Of a DNA stretch of 64,000 nucleotides, positions 1 to 13,900 are shown one piece after another. Each line of letters opens with the position of its first letter. The stretch's first letter is position 1. Source of the stretch: Anisakis pegreffii (taxonomy: Eukaryota > Nematoda > Chromadorea > Rhabditida > Anisakidae); contig JAPYMA010002490.1 of the NCBI GenBank assembly GCA_035041965.1, positions 91,535 through 155,534 of the forward strand, given 5' to 3'. The position numbers were made by a program, and so were the translations under genes. Under the pieces are notes generated by a model. It searched no databases. It saw nothing but the letters and a program-made list of their open reading frames with translations, and had not been told where the DNA came from.

Positions 1-2980
1 GCTGATGGAATGGATGTAGCATCCATATGTGCTCAATTTCAAATTCATTTCTAAAAATCAATGACCAGTTTGCCAGAGACCATGCTATATTCATCATTTA
101 GGTTGTTTTTTTTTCGTATTTGATACGAAAAGTATCGCAGAGAGTAGATACAGTTTCAGTTAGCGAAGTGTCTAGAGAGCTATGCAAAATCTTGGACGAA
201 AATATCCACTAATATATACTAACTAACTAATGAATAATATCCACTAACTAACTAATTAAAATTTTCGGGATTCAGAAAATAGCGTTGTTTCGGCAGTCAG
301 TTGTTTGTTCAAGCTATCAGATTCACTATAAACGAATTTCACTTGTTCATACGTTCTGCACCATGAAATAATTGCTTGGCATTCTTTTGATGAGTTGCAG
401 GCAATTAAGATTTGTGAGCGTTGAGGACTCAATCGGCAATTGAGAATAATGACACAACGAAACAATTATTTGCAACTGTGAATATTTCATTGAGACTGAG
501 TGATGATGCGATGCAATCAGCGGAAACAGCATATAATAAATTGAGGATTTGTTTTGATTTGCTGACAGCTGCGAGTTCTGGCATTAGTTAATAAGCTATC
601 AGCTGAAGGTCCAATGAATGCAATATGAGCAACACATTCATCACTTTTTTCGCTCACTCCATGACACTCAGTCATTGTCAATGCTCTTCATCACAGCTAT
701 TTTTACGAGAATACTTCATCTGTTGCTGCAAAACAATGCAGTTTAGCTTTTTGATAGTGCAGTTAGCTATTCGCTTAGCTTTTTAATCGATAGAAGAGGC
801 ATTCACTAAAATATGAGCATTTAAAATAATTTGATGAATACTCACAAAAAGCATCTCAGGTTAACGTTCCAATAAAGTGTTCTCTTTCGCCCTCTGAAGT
901 TTTTCTGCTTGCCGTGCATTAAACTGGTTTGTAAACCACCGAAAATGGGTGAAGAGAATCGCGTTCTAAAGTTGATTGGTTAATCTTTGTGAATTCCATT
1001 GCTTTTTGCTCCTTAAATACACCTGACACTGATGCACATGCGCGTAATTCTCGACAGTTTCAAAGTGAACACCTCTTCAGTTTCTAACAATTCCCGTTTG
1101 CTCAGTGCTAAATAATCTAGACTGATCATCAAAAATAATACTATTGTTGAGCAATTATTACTCTTATGAATTCGTTCGTAGAGATCAACTGGATTGAAGT
1201 TGACGAAACCGAGGATTCGTTGCAATATCAGTGCTGCAACCATTTTGAGGACTTTTTCGAGCCATTAAGAACCAACTATCTGCGAGAACTTTGAATGATG
1301 GAAATGTTCACAAAAATTCATACGCTACAGCACTTTTTGTGGTATTTTAATTGATTTGTAAACGTGTTTATGAAATTTTCAATGCGCTTAAGTGGTTATG
1401 GCATAAGTGTTCATTTGAGTGGTTACATTCAATGTCGTGCATGTGCTCATTCAATTTAATACATTGGTGTTCCAGGAAATTTTAGCTATTTTTTGGTTCT
1501 CATTTGCGAGCATAACATTTTTGATGCATTGTTGCAAACACACACATTCACATCTTCCACGTCACCATTTTCAAACCCTTCTTCTCATACCCATTAAATT
1601 CGTCTCACGTTCAATTAGACTGCGGTTGTGAAAATTTGAGAAGTACAGAAATCTAGCGATAGACAATTGTTGTTGTTGCTGTATAATGTTGAAAGGTTGT
1701 TTTGAGTTGCATTCTTCTGCGTTAGTACATTGGAGCGATGTGAAAATTCGCAACAGTGCTTACAATTAGTCTTTGTTGTTCACGTTTCACAATATTTCAA
1801 AATGATGGAATTTTTAATAACTGAGAATGGAAATATGCATTGTTCAATTATTCCAAAGCGCAAACGAATAAGCAATAATGCATTGCGTTAAAAGGGAAAC
1901 GAAATGAGTGTCGCCTCCAGACACTATTGCTATTGTGTTCAAACGTTACGATCGCAGCGGTGCATTAGCATCGTGCAGCTAATGTTTCAGTGACGTGAAA
2001 TTCGATAAGTTTATTTACTGATGTGAGGCTTCATACTGTTGAAAGTGCTTGTTCTAGACGACCAAATCATGAACACTTACCAGTTGAATCCATACTGCAA
2101 GCTGATCGGTTCAGAATCGTGTTTCATAGCGATCGTGTGACAATTTCTACTTTGCAACATATAATTGACCACTGAGGGTTCTGCTAATGACGCTGAATTA
2201 TGTTACACTGCTTCAGATAAATTTTACAATATCATGCAACATCAATTCTATATTTGTTTCAGTCAAAGAACATAAGAAATAATATCAGTTGATGAGAACG
2301 TTCACAAAGTATACTTATAGTAAAAACACCGGTTTGATGTCTTGATTTATGTGTCCTATAGCAATGTGCAGGAGTAACGTGAAATCATTTCGAGATTTCC
2401 ACTATTCATACCAATATTTCGTAAGTTTAATTTGTTGCCTACTGGGAGCCGTTCGGTGGAACATTTTGAGACGTTTCTTTTGCTATTACTGTTACGAATT
2501 TGGACGATCTCATGAAATGAAACGATCTCATTTTGGTCAATCGCTCCAAACAATCTTATTTTTCCAAAGAAAATTCCATCTCCGAAACTGCTTTTTTCAT
2601 GAGGTTACTCCAGTCACTTTACTGGTTACAAAGCGAATCCCATTATGATGTCACGTATAATTTCGTGATTTTATTGGAACGTATAATTCATTGATTGGTA
2701 AAGAATTTGTTGATGTGTCATTGAAATAAGCGAATACGAACTCAGATGCCTCGAGAATGGACGTTTTTTTAGTGATTCCTCGGTTTTGTTATTCGTTCAC
2801 GTGAAATTCAACATCGTGAAATTCATCCTATTCTTATGAACATTCCATGTTATTTTCGTGAAGTTCGAAACATTCGTCAGTAAATTGATCTGGCAAAATA
2901 TCCTCAGAATGGTGCTTGGAGAGTAACGGACCATCGCATGAGATCCTATTCTAGCACAATCATAAGCTGCTGCGCATTTT
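1..2980. other. Intergenic, no gene seen
   Basis: Only short open frames without good splice context or recognisable protein character are present, on either strand. The stretch is AT-rich and shows no RNA gene. It may contain regulatory DNA or untranslated sequence of a neighbour, but nothing in it can be supported. Confidence 0.5.
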
Positions 2981-2988
2981 ACTTAAAT

Positions 2989-3827
2989 CAGTGATTCTCA
3001 CGTTCGGGTGCTCCATTACCCCTTTTTCATGACCTGGCAGGTCGCTGTTACCCCCTCCCCCTCTCCATGTTGATACAAGAACTTACTATTTCTACATATA
3101 ACGTCAAGAACAAACGGAAAACTACTTCGGAAATTTCTCAGTGCCGTGAGAATAATTAGTGCCCTAGATCATTGTGTTGATCATTACTGCAATCGATTAT
3201 GAAAGCTATTGTCTATGACACGCTCACATCAAACTGATTCATATGGATTCTCATTCTTTTCAGACGTGTTGTATTCACTCTCATAGCTATTTCATGCGAT
3301 TACTGTTCACTTGATGAGTTTTTCTCATTCACTTCGTCTCATTTCACTTCACAGTTAGAATCAAATTCTTATTCTGTAACATATACTATTTAATGAATGC
3401 GTTGACGAGTGTTGACAACCGAAATCAACAATACAACAATCGAATATTATCGTTCAACAACATTCGACAGTCAAATGATGAATTATAGAGTGTATCTGAT
3501 AGAATGAGAATTTGACTTTAACTGTTGAGTGAAATGAATGAGAAATTAGTAAAAGAGAATCCTTTCGATGATAAAAGCTATGAGAGTGATTGTAACAGCA
3601 AGGAAAAGAATGAAAATCCTGTTAAAACGAATAAAAACCATGTTAGGTCTAGACGAGCTAATGATACTCACAATCTGAAAGTAGGAGAATGAAGAGTGTT
3701 GCCATCAATCTTAACCGATCTTAAAATAACAACTGCACGGAATACTAGTTTCCTGAAGCCCTCCATTACCCCTTGACACCTCCAGATTACCCAAAATGGG
3801 TAATTTCACCCCATATGAGAACCACTG
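2989..3827 (+). mobile_element. hAT-like non-autonomous transposon, copy 1
   Basis: An 839-bp element with inverted ends: it starts CAGTGATTCTCA and its other end reads CAGTGGTTCTCA on the opposite strand, the typical form of hAT termini. The flanking 8-mers ACTTAAAT (2981-2988) and ATCTAAAT (3828-3835) look like a decayed 8-bp target duplication. Near the right end is a small palindrome, ATTACCCAAAATGGGTAAT, that recurs in the related copies near 36.0 and 45.3 kb. The interior holds a 52-codon open frame (3534-3692) shared with the 36-kb copy. No transposase is encoded, so it must have been mobilised in trans. Confidence 0.75.
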
Positions 3828-3835
3828 ATCTAAAT

Positions 3836-4919
3836 CATGTGAATGATTAAATCGGTATTCATCGATTTGATCTTCTCTCAAATTCGTTTAATCGCAACTA
3901 AACTTGTCATTCTTATAATGCAATATAGGAACTTGTGCAGACTTTAAGTTCGAAGTCGTGAGTGCTGCTTGATGCCAAATTCGAAGCCGTGTTTGACAAG
4001 CTTTTAAGTGATTCGCGTTGCATTGATATGCAAATTCACTCATTTCAATGACTGATTTGAATATGAGTGGAAATATGAAATAACAGCAGTGCTATGAAAT
4101 AGTTTATGCAACATTTAAATTTGGTTATATTTGATTGAATTGCATCGTTTGATATCTTGAGCATTGGTTTGATAAAGCACTTCACTGTTACCAAATCATT
4201 TACGATGCCAAATGAATGTCCATGCGATTATGTCATGCCTCGACGAAGACATAGTTTATCCATGCTAAACTTCTGTTTGTTTACTGTTGGTATGCTGGAG
4301 ATAGATGAGGAGAACTACTTTATGACTCGAATGATTCGAATGAGACGGTTAATGATCGTATCCTTGTCCAAATTTAGCGAACACAGTTTTTGTTTCCTGA
4401 CGTTCTTGGACACGAAACATAAATAGAGATCGAATGTGCTTTGACGTAAACATTTTCATGAATGTTCAGAGCATTCACTTTCCAAAGCTGTTACTGAATA
4501 AACATTCCCATATTGTTCCATAATTGTCGGCTCAAGTAAGAGTTTCCATTGAGGGAACCGTGCAAAAGGGCTAAAAAATAATAGCTTTATTCGTTGTATT
4601 TGCTGACTGAGCATGAAGAAACAAGTGTCAAAAGGTCTGTTGCAAACAGCCTTACGCCTAAAAATTTGCTGTGCGAAGTGGGGCTTGCAAAGAAATTTGA
4701 TTCGAAAATCACATGATGCTTGAATGTGCTTTCTTGTATGTCACTCACCAATTCACATTTATCGTCACTGATCACTTCCATGAAACTTCATTATAAGCGA
4801 TATTCGGCAATAAATTAAGCAATATCGCCTTAGGTAAGGTTACGAGGAGCTATAGCGCCACTTTCATTAAGCGTCCGTAGACATTGACGATGATATTTGT
4901 TGAGTGATCGCTCATTTCT
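3836..4919. other. Intergenic, upstream of GRAMD4
   Basis: No supported gene. The open frame at 4157-4426 has no homology that I recognise and no coding partner exon. This stretch should contain the promoter and outron of the GRAMD4 gene that starts at 4922. Confidence 0.4.
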
Positions 4920-4921
4920 AG
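4920..4921 (+). promoter_or_regulatory. Splice acceptor 4 nt before GRAMD4 ATG
   Basis: TTTCTAG sits immediately before GAAT-ATG. No coding exon is visible upstream, so this is a likely spliced-leader acceptor or the end of a 5' UTR intron, and it fixes the start at 4926. Confidence 0.6.
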
Positions 4922-4925
4922 GAAT

Positions 4926-7900
4926 ATGATCGCAGAACAATTGGATGCATCACGTACCAAACAGATAATTGATGCAGTACAAGTCGGTGACCATTCTAAT
5001 TCGTCATCGGATGGTGTGATCCTGCGAATGATCGACGTGTTACAAAAGAACTATCATATTGGTGAGTGATTTCGTTACTTCTCACTGGATTCCAACGTGC
5101 AATCTGAACCGACGCACTCAACACTCACAAAAATCAGCAATGTTCATCACTTTAATTGCCACTTCGAATCAGATATTTATTTGAAACAATTATTTCGATA
5201 ACGTCTCATAAGGAAGTCAAGAACAACTTTCCGATTACGCTTCGTTAGGTCTTGAGAGATTATCGAACTTAAAAGATAAATAAACTGAAAAGACAGTGTT
5301 CAGATGATTTATTGATTGATTCTGTGACATGAGATAGTTATTTATTAGATTCTACGAGGAGATGCTCCTCTGACGAAAATGCAAACCTATTATATTTTAA
5401 TGAGTAAGTGTTCGAGATCTACCAAATAAGGAACAGATGTTATCGCAGCAGATTAAATCAAATATTGAATTCGCCATTCACTTCATGCCTTGCGCTAACA
5501 TAATTATCCGTCATACACCGATCAACAAGACGCCCATTGAAATGATCAGCTATTTATAAGTTCCGTGACCGCTCAGCTGATCAAAGCAATATCTGTCGAC
5601 AGCTTCATTTTGGTTTGCATATCAGATAAAATTCTTACTTTGGTAGAAATCTATATCGAGAGATGGAATGCTTGAGATAAGATGAGAGACTGAGGGAAAA
5701 AATGAATACAAAATCGAGAAGTATGATGCGGAAACAGTTCATGAATGGTAAAATAGCAAGTAGATTTCTGAATCACAGCGCCAGCTATAATAGCATATCT
5801 CTGTTAAATAGCAATAGTTTTGATTGTTCAAGCAATGACAACAATATCAGTGATATAAACCAACATAATGATAACCGTAGTACTGATGCGAAAACCATAT
5901 ATAATTATTATGAGTTGATTTACTCTGTCTACATTTTAATAACCCAAAATCAGTTCCGTTTTTCTGCACAAACAGATCAAAATTCGCTCCTTTAATTTAA
6001 ATTTCCAAAAAAAAAATTACAGTCGTCGATGAAATCAGTAGCTCTGAATTCCTTTCCGCATATCTGCGCAGCTGTTTCCGCAACAAAAAGTCATCCACAA
6101 ACCTCAGAAATCTTTTTGTATGATCAATCGGACGTAACATCTCGCTTCTTCAGGTTGAAACTTCGGTATATTGACTCTCCCTCATTGACGTGAGCACAGC
6201 GCTTGTTGTACCTTCGTCTTTCCGCCATAAAATCACGTTGTTCATCACAATTCGCTACTATCAGTCAGAGTTTTCAATGATAAACTTCCTCATTTCTGTG
6301 AGCAATAGATGTTTTTGCACGATAACTTTTTGTACAGTCTGAGAAGGACTGCGTTTGAAAAGCAGTTATGATGCTGTTTCGAACCGTGACTGTAGTTCAA
6401 TGAAGATGTTTATCAGATTTCAAGCAAAAATCGTTATTCGATGAAACGAATGAAAATCAGCCATAAACTAGAAATTCCTCTCAGAAACTCAGAATTTCTG
6501 TCGAGCAATTGACATTTTGAGACGTATACTCGAATGTACATTGAGCGAACAGAAGTTAGACGACTTCTGAAGAGTGGTATGCCCTTTGGAAACATCGGAA
6601 TTTCGAAATGAGCTCACGCGCTGATTTGTTGACCATTTTTGGTCTGTTTACGCAATTAAGTGCCTTATTGATGAGTCATCTAAAATCGCAGTTTTACAGT
6701 TTAGTGAATATCAAATTGTGCTCAACATTTGAGGATTACTTCCGGAAATACAGGCATGCGATGACGCATTAGATTTGATTAATAGATTGCAATTAACTCG
6801 TTGAATTCGTCTGAAATCACTGTATACGTCTATTGATCTTTGAACTATTGTTTCGAAACAATAACAACTCAGATGCCCATCGTGTATCCTTGCAAAATTT
6901 TGAAATCTGTCACTTTCACGCATACATCTTCGAATGCAAATATCCGTTTTGAATCTTACAATTGGTGGAAAACTAACGTGAAACTTTTTGAATTAAGGAA
7001 TTCAACCAATCACTTTTTCGTATGGCTCGTGACACTTTTCAGGGATGTTTATCTCTGAGAACGTTGAATACAGTGAAGTGTGTATTCCACACTTCTGGCG
7101 AACTGTTCTGTTCTATTCTCGGTTGCGAATTCAATTCTTCTGCTCTGTAATGTTTGTTCCGGTCTGTTCTATTCCCTTATTACTGGCGTAATTCTGTTCT
7201 GTTCTCGAACCCGAAAATTTCGAAATTTTCTATTCTATTCTCTCCTATCAACGTATGTGTTGTGTTCTCTCAGTCCAACTATTGAACCTGAGGTTCAGTA
7301 ATGTATAGAGGAAGTCCCACTCGTGCTCGATTTCATGCAGTTGGTTCTAGCAGCCCAATCTGTCATGTAGACCGATATTGAACTCCCAGAAACAAAAAAA
7401 TTTTTTGAGAAATTCGCAATATCCATACCGAGAGTGTTCGATGCATTGCTGTCGTCTTTCGAAGACATTTTTTTTTCGAAAGTGTTTAGCTTTAATACGT
7501 CTGATTATCAGTTTTATGACTTAAAGTATTTCTAATTTTTCTTGTGCTTTTCAAGAAAAAGTTTTCAAGATTACGTTTCAACTTTCTGAATGATTTCCAT
7601 GACAAATGAGCTTGTTGTTTTCGTATTCCACTCTGACGTTTTCGATGCGCTGTAAAATAGAAACACCTCAAGTAGGAATGCTCTTTTGCTTACTAAATGC
7701 AATATGTCCGGTCATTTTTGGGGCTCTGCCGCTTCGACGTTTGTCAGTTGACTCCCGCTGAAGTATCACATTTCATTCTCCTTCAACAAGGCGATCCATT
7801 ATGATTTCTGTTACAAAATGTCATCAATCATTTGTTTTTAACGATCGCAGCACGTATTTCAAAATGATCATTTTATCAAGATATAATCGAAAACAAAAGT

Positions 7901-10900
7901 CCTTCTCAATTTATCATTTTTCACCTGATTTGTCATTTGATTTGTAGTTGGAGAGAACAATTCGTGTGTTCTTTGCTTCACAGATGGGGATAAATGATAG
8001 CATCGAATTTTATGAACAGTTTTCGAAACATTCAAAATGTGAAATCAACTCTTGAGAACCTTCAATTCAAAGTAGGCTATATTATTTGTTGGATATTACA
8101 TTAGACAGGCTAATGTTCGCGAGAGAGTTCTATAAATTGAATGTTTGATAAATTTTTCAGTGAAAAATACCATAACACTACATGCTCGTCACGCTGAGCC
8201 TAACTCTTTGAGCTGCATACAAATCAACAATTTTTATGCAGATATTTCTTCAGCCAAATTATCCAAATGAATTCAACAAGAAATCGAATCCTAAAAGAGG
8301 AATGCTACAGAAAACGCTGCGTAAACATAAAACCGTGATATTTGAATGGCACCAGACAAGAATTTCGTTAGAAAGAGTGTTTTTTAATGAATTCCACCTA
8401 AGCGCATAGTAATCGTAAAAACATCATTTCCAAATGCTTCGTTCAAATGAGACGTTTGATGATGGTCGTCCTTTGTCGGTTCATTGAATTCTTCAAGAAG
8501 GAATTTCGATTCTGTTCACTGTAGTGAGGCGTCGTCGTTTTTATTGCTAAACATCATCTTGAAAACATCGCATCGAAGTAAACACATTTGTCCTCGTCCA
8601 ACAAACAACATGTGAGCGCAAGGTATTCGACAGTGTCAGTGCAACAATGCAATTGCAAAACCGGATATGGCGCCTTACTTATCTGTCTTATTACTTAAAT
8701 TAAAATATTTCACAATTCCTTCTCAACCATCAACCATTCGAAGAAACCAGCGACGACGACGATGTTATGCGTGCCCCCGTCCTTACTCAGCAAATCCTAC
8801 TCATCACCAGCAGTCAACGCTCTTGAGTTAGCCACCGAAGGTATTTCCAGTTATTTTTGAATCAGTAAATGCTGATTCCTTTGCTAGTTCTATCGGGCAG
8901 CTGGTTTTATTGAGATGTTGCTAAGCGGACTTGTTGCAATATTCATTGATGGTTCTATAGTCTACATAAGTGAGCAAAATTACTCAAAGCAACAAACTGT
9001 TAAACAGTCACTTTGTAGTTGATCATTGTCGTGATAATAAGCTATGAGTTTGTTTGGGAAACAACGTGCTCGAGTGTACCATGAAGATAGATGGAAAAAC
9101 TATGTGATACAAAAAGCGAGTGTGCATGTGCCCTAAAGCGTTCTCTGCAGTGATTTAAACGCACTGCTTGGTTTTTGCAGACGGAGTGTTCCACAGTTTT
9201 TTTCAATCGTGCATTTTTCTTTAGTCATCATTTGAGTGCCTAATTAGACCATTTTGAATGCGATTTTTTTCAGTTAGATTTTGCACATTTGAAAATGAGC
9301 TTCAGAAAAAAGTTAGTGACAAGTAATACATGTAAACATGTCAAACGTAAAGTCTTAAACTGTGATATTCTTCATCAAACGACCGTTTAAACTGTTCGAA
9401 GTAAATTCCATCTAACTTCAAATCATTTAATCCACTGTTAAATTCACCCATTCTTCCGGTGTTAATCCATTGCCGTTGAACGGTCACAAATTGTTTCATC
9501 CGTCGAATGTTATTTCCGACTGTGTAACATGCGCCGAGTAGAATGAGAGGATGCGCGATAATGCGATGATGAAAGTCAAAGAAGAGGAACTTTGACTTCT
9601 TCAACCGACTACAAAGCGCGAACCGGTTTTTTCAAGAAATAATGATAACATTATTCTTATGATAAGAACATATGAAAGGACATAATTATTCTTGTTGGCA
9701 AGATACAGCCCCCACGACGACATTACGATAAGAGAACAAAAAAAGAAGTGAACAGTCAGTATGCTGCTTGTCGGATGGAAAGTCCATGAAAAGGAAATAC
9801 AGCAGTGTACTGCATTCACGATTAATATTTCGACCGTATGATTGAGCTGATAGTACGTTTTTGAGATCGTTTAAAACTGTCATTTGTGGTCTTTTATCGA
9901 AAAAAATCATTCATCAAATTTGCTGAACCATTTGATTGAGTTTGATGAGGAATCAGGCAAACAGAATTGAACGAATGAATTCAACAAGAATCGCTTACTA
10001 TTGCAGTGAAAGTGTTGAGTGAGTTGGATAAATGTGATGATACTTGTTCCACATCAAGTTCTATCGATGTTGCGTTTGATGTTGTTGAAGATTTCAATGC
10101 GGATACTTCGAATGAGTGAGTTTTGTCAGACCTTTTTCAATTGGCAGCAATCATTTTCGACGGTTTCGTTATCATACAGAGAGCATGAATGATTTCAAAT
10201 ATACTTTGAATCGACTTTTCATTAGTCGCCTTCATAAATTCACAGGTTTCCACTCAAAAAAGAATACACACCAAAATGTTTTCAGTAGACAAAACCGCCG
10301 CACCAACTGTACTTGTTTGATGAAAAGTGTAGAAGAATTCGCAAGTTTAGTGCAATTTTAAGAGTGAAATGATGATAGCATCTATGCGGTGATGTTTTCA
10401 TTCACCTTTCGATTGCAGTTGAGATAAGAAAATTTGGGTTTCTTGATTGCGGAAAACTCATCCCTATTTTGACCACCAAGTTGTGATGAAATTAGCTTCC
10501 ATAATGAGGGAATGTTCGCTGAAACCAAAATTATGAACCCCGTATTGCTACTATCTCTCCCAGCCACCTTTACACCTATCATCAACAATAGCGATGGTCA
10601 TTCCTTCATCTATAATCATTTCGTCAAGATAATTGCTCTAAAAACAAACCGACCACGGGAGAACCTACATTCAAGTTCCTTACAAGAGATCATCAATGAA
10701 CCAATCAAATTGAATCGGCGTATTATTGTTTGAAAACATTTGTTTTTATATTCGACTGTATTCAGTAACGTTCGATAGAATTGTCGAGCTGTACACTCAA
10801 ATGAATGTTATCAATCGTTCCAGTAACGTGAGCTATACCTCATCGTCAGCAGCTTCTCTACGACACGTCGGTGACGGGCCATCAACGAGTCCGCAGCCAA

Positions 10901-13900
10901 ACGAAGCAGAAAGTTTGTTTTTTGATGGGAATTTTTCAAATTTCGCATGAAGTTTTTCCTAGTATTTCTACCAAATTGAATTGGCTAGCTCGAAGCATTT
11001 ATTGCTAAATTGTCGGCATTGTAGATTAGTGAAAACAATCAGCCGAAATGTTTACACATATTGGTGAAGAATTATTTCATCGGCGCTCATTAATTTCAAT
11101 GATTTTAATGTTTACATTCAACTAATTTTTTAAATTAGTTTTTAAAGACTTTAATGATTTTGAGTAGTTGTCGTTTTCCTTGTAGAAGGCACCGTGAAAC
11201 TCACTGTTAAGGCAGAGAGTTTGTTTTCATGGCGACGATGTTTGTTATTATTTACACTGAAGCAGTGAATTGCTCTAATAATTCGATTTTTAATCGCAGT
11301 CCTGTTTTAAACATAATATTATTGCGCGGTTAATGTGCAATTTAGGAACACATAGATAACGTAATTCAGTTCACAACCACTTCAGAATCATTCCTTGAAG
11401 TGTCTTTCACATGATCCAAAAAATGGAAACGCTCAAAGAAGTCTTATAGAGCAACGCGTATTTTCAGCGTTGCCAAATGGTCGGCTGACATTACGGGATC
11501 GTATCACCGAGAATATCGGTAATTGGCTTGACCAACTGGCTGAAGCGTTTGCAGAAACCAACGAAGATGAAAACAGTAACAGCAATATGAATTCACAAAG
11601 CAAACCTGCTGAACCAGAAAAGCTAAGCGCTAGAGCGCTCAGAAGAGACATCCGACGTTGTTGTGAGTGATCAATTTGCAATTCATGTTACCAGCAAAAC
11701 TCTTCGTCGATAATGATCGCTTGTGAAGAGGAATGATTTTGAGGAAAAAACTCAGAACGGATATTTGAAAGTATTCATTCATCGAAAATAAACTCGATCG
11801 CAAATAATAAAAGCTAACGTAAGAACGAAACTAGGTGATAATTTCGTGAATGTTTCATTTGCAGTGAACTGTTCAAAACCCTATCTACAAACATGGGTTG
11901 TGCTTCACGATTTACTTATTTGGAAGGATCCACTCACATCACTGATGGCATTCTTTGTTAGTCCAATTGTTTTCCACAATCTTAAGCAAATCCTCCTCAC
12001 CTCATGTTCATTATTCTCATTATGACTATCCGAGTTTACACAGTGATTGTTCCTGAATCGGTGAAAATCGAGTAGAGCTCGTGGAAAATAATTTTCAACG
12101 ATTTTTTGCGACTGTTCGTGTTAAAATATGCTTTTCTCATCTCTAAACGTTAGTGATCACTTGAAGTTGAGACCATGTCTGGCAAGAGATTATTGATGAG
12201 ATCAGCGAAAATCGAAGTCTCAGCTAATTGATCTCATTTCAGATATACGCTCACATGTTTTACACTGGTCATTTGTGGCCAACATTTCTGGGTCTCATCT
12301 TGTTGCAGCTATTTTTCAACTATTTAACAACACAAAAGTGAGTTTAGATCGGATTCTATTCAATATTTCTCAATTAAATTGATTAACTCCATCAATAATT
12401 CTAACTGTATTTAGCAAAATGATTTTATTCAATAAGCCGACAACATTCTGTACTGTTCGCTGATGGCAATATGTAATATTACATGTTCCATCTGTATAGA
12501 TTATAGTTGTTACAGGTTTCAGTATGATAGCTTTCATTTATGTGCTGTCACAGATTTGATTGCAACGAACTTAGAAATCTCCATCAACATCGCCTTAATT
12601 ATTTGTTTCAAGATCTGACATGAACGAATGCATTCCCTCGTAGGATTGCATTTCGTATTGGAACTATCAGTTACTTTTCAGGAAGATTAAAGTTGGCTTA
12701 TATTTTATGCCACGACAAGACATAGAACCACCACGTTTCGATCGTTCTGGAGTGAGTCTGATATTCGATATCGCCTATAAAGGACAGATTTTGTTTCACT
12801 TTTTAGCCAACTGCTTGGAGAAAGTAAACAAGTAAGCGTCTAAATTCTTGAGGAATGACGATTTGTTGACCTTTTGAGTCATTAGTGAATGTTGAATTCA
12901 GAGGAGAATCAGCAAGATTTCGATGTTTCTTATCGAAAGTGTACTTTTGCCTAACAAGTCATTAAAAGTTATTAAAAATAATCGTTCATCGTTAACATGA
13001 TTAACTCATATCAAAAGCGACTTGTTTACTGTACCTAACGTGTTTTTTTTACTGCGACTACTTTAGTTCAATTGATTCATTGTAAACAATTAAAAATTTT
13101 ATGCACTCAACTCCCCGTTGTGATGCGTAAACATTAAATGCCTGGCCATGAACTTGTTACGTTCATTTCATTCAATAAAAAATACGATACGAGTACGGTA
13201 CACAATCGCCTTTCTGATTTGCTCATTTTATACATATTCAAATGAGCCGTCAAATAAAAAGCAAGGGAAAAGCCCAATGAGGATCCATTAGAAAGACGAG
13301 AGGCTGTGATTCGAGTGGTTCACATTTGGTCTTATGCTTAAAAAGAGGCATTTACCCTGAAACGATCTATTCAAAGTTTTGCTCTTCGTAAACGAAAAAT
13401 TCCGCAGTGACAAAAATTTTTCGTATGCGGCATTTAACTTTATCAATCTAGTGATGGAACTCACTTACAGTTAGAATGCCGAATTGTGTGTGTATAAGTG
13501 GGAACTTAACACCGACGTTTCGTTAACTCACACATTCACCAAGCATCGTAATTATCAATTTTAGTGAAAAGAACTAAAAATTTGCCTATTCCATGTTTGT
13601 TCATTGACTCGAATTTACTGAAATTTCTTCTAATGTTCAGTTTGTTCATGTGGAAACGACCCGAGACGACCAAACAGTTCTGCATCTTTGTAGGATTCTT
13701 CTTCACAATGTCACTTATATGCTGCACGAGCACGTGTCTTCTTATTATTGGTAAGTTTCTCCTCTCGCTTTGGAAGATTCAAAATTTTCACTATTCTACA
13801 ATACCGCAAATAATCTTATTATATCTGAATGCTGATATGGGCATCTGAAACACCACTAAACGTTCTCAGCTCATCCCTCCTTCAGACGATTTCCACCTTT

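Noticed and set aside
5702..5995. 97-codon plus-strand frame in GRAMD4 intron 1
   Set aside because: Asn/Ser/Asp-rich low complexity without splice context.
10828..10950. Ser-rich continuation of GRAMD4 exon 3
   Set aside because: Reads as possible coding sequence, but only the donor after position 10827 gives a phase that joins the next conserved exon. Kept as an alternative, not in the model.
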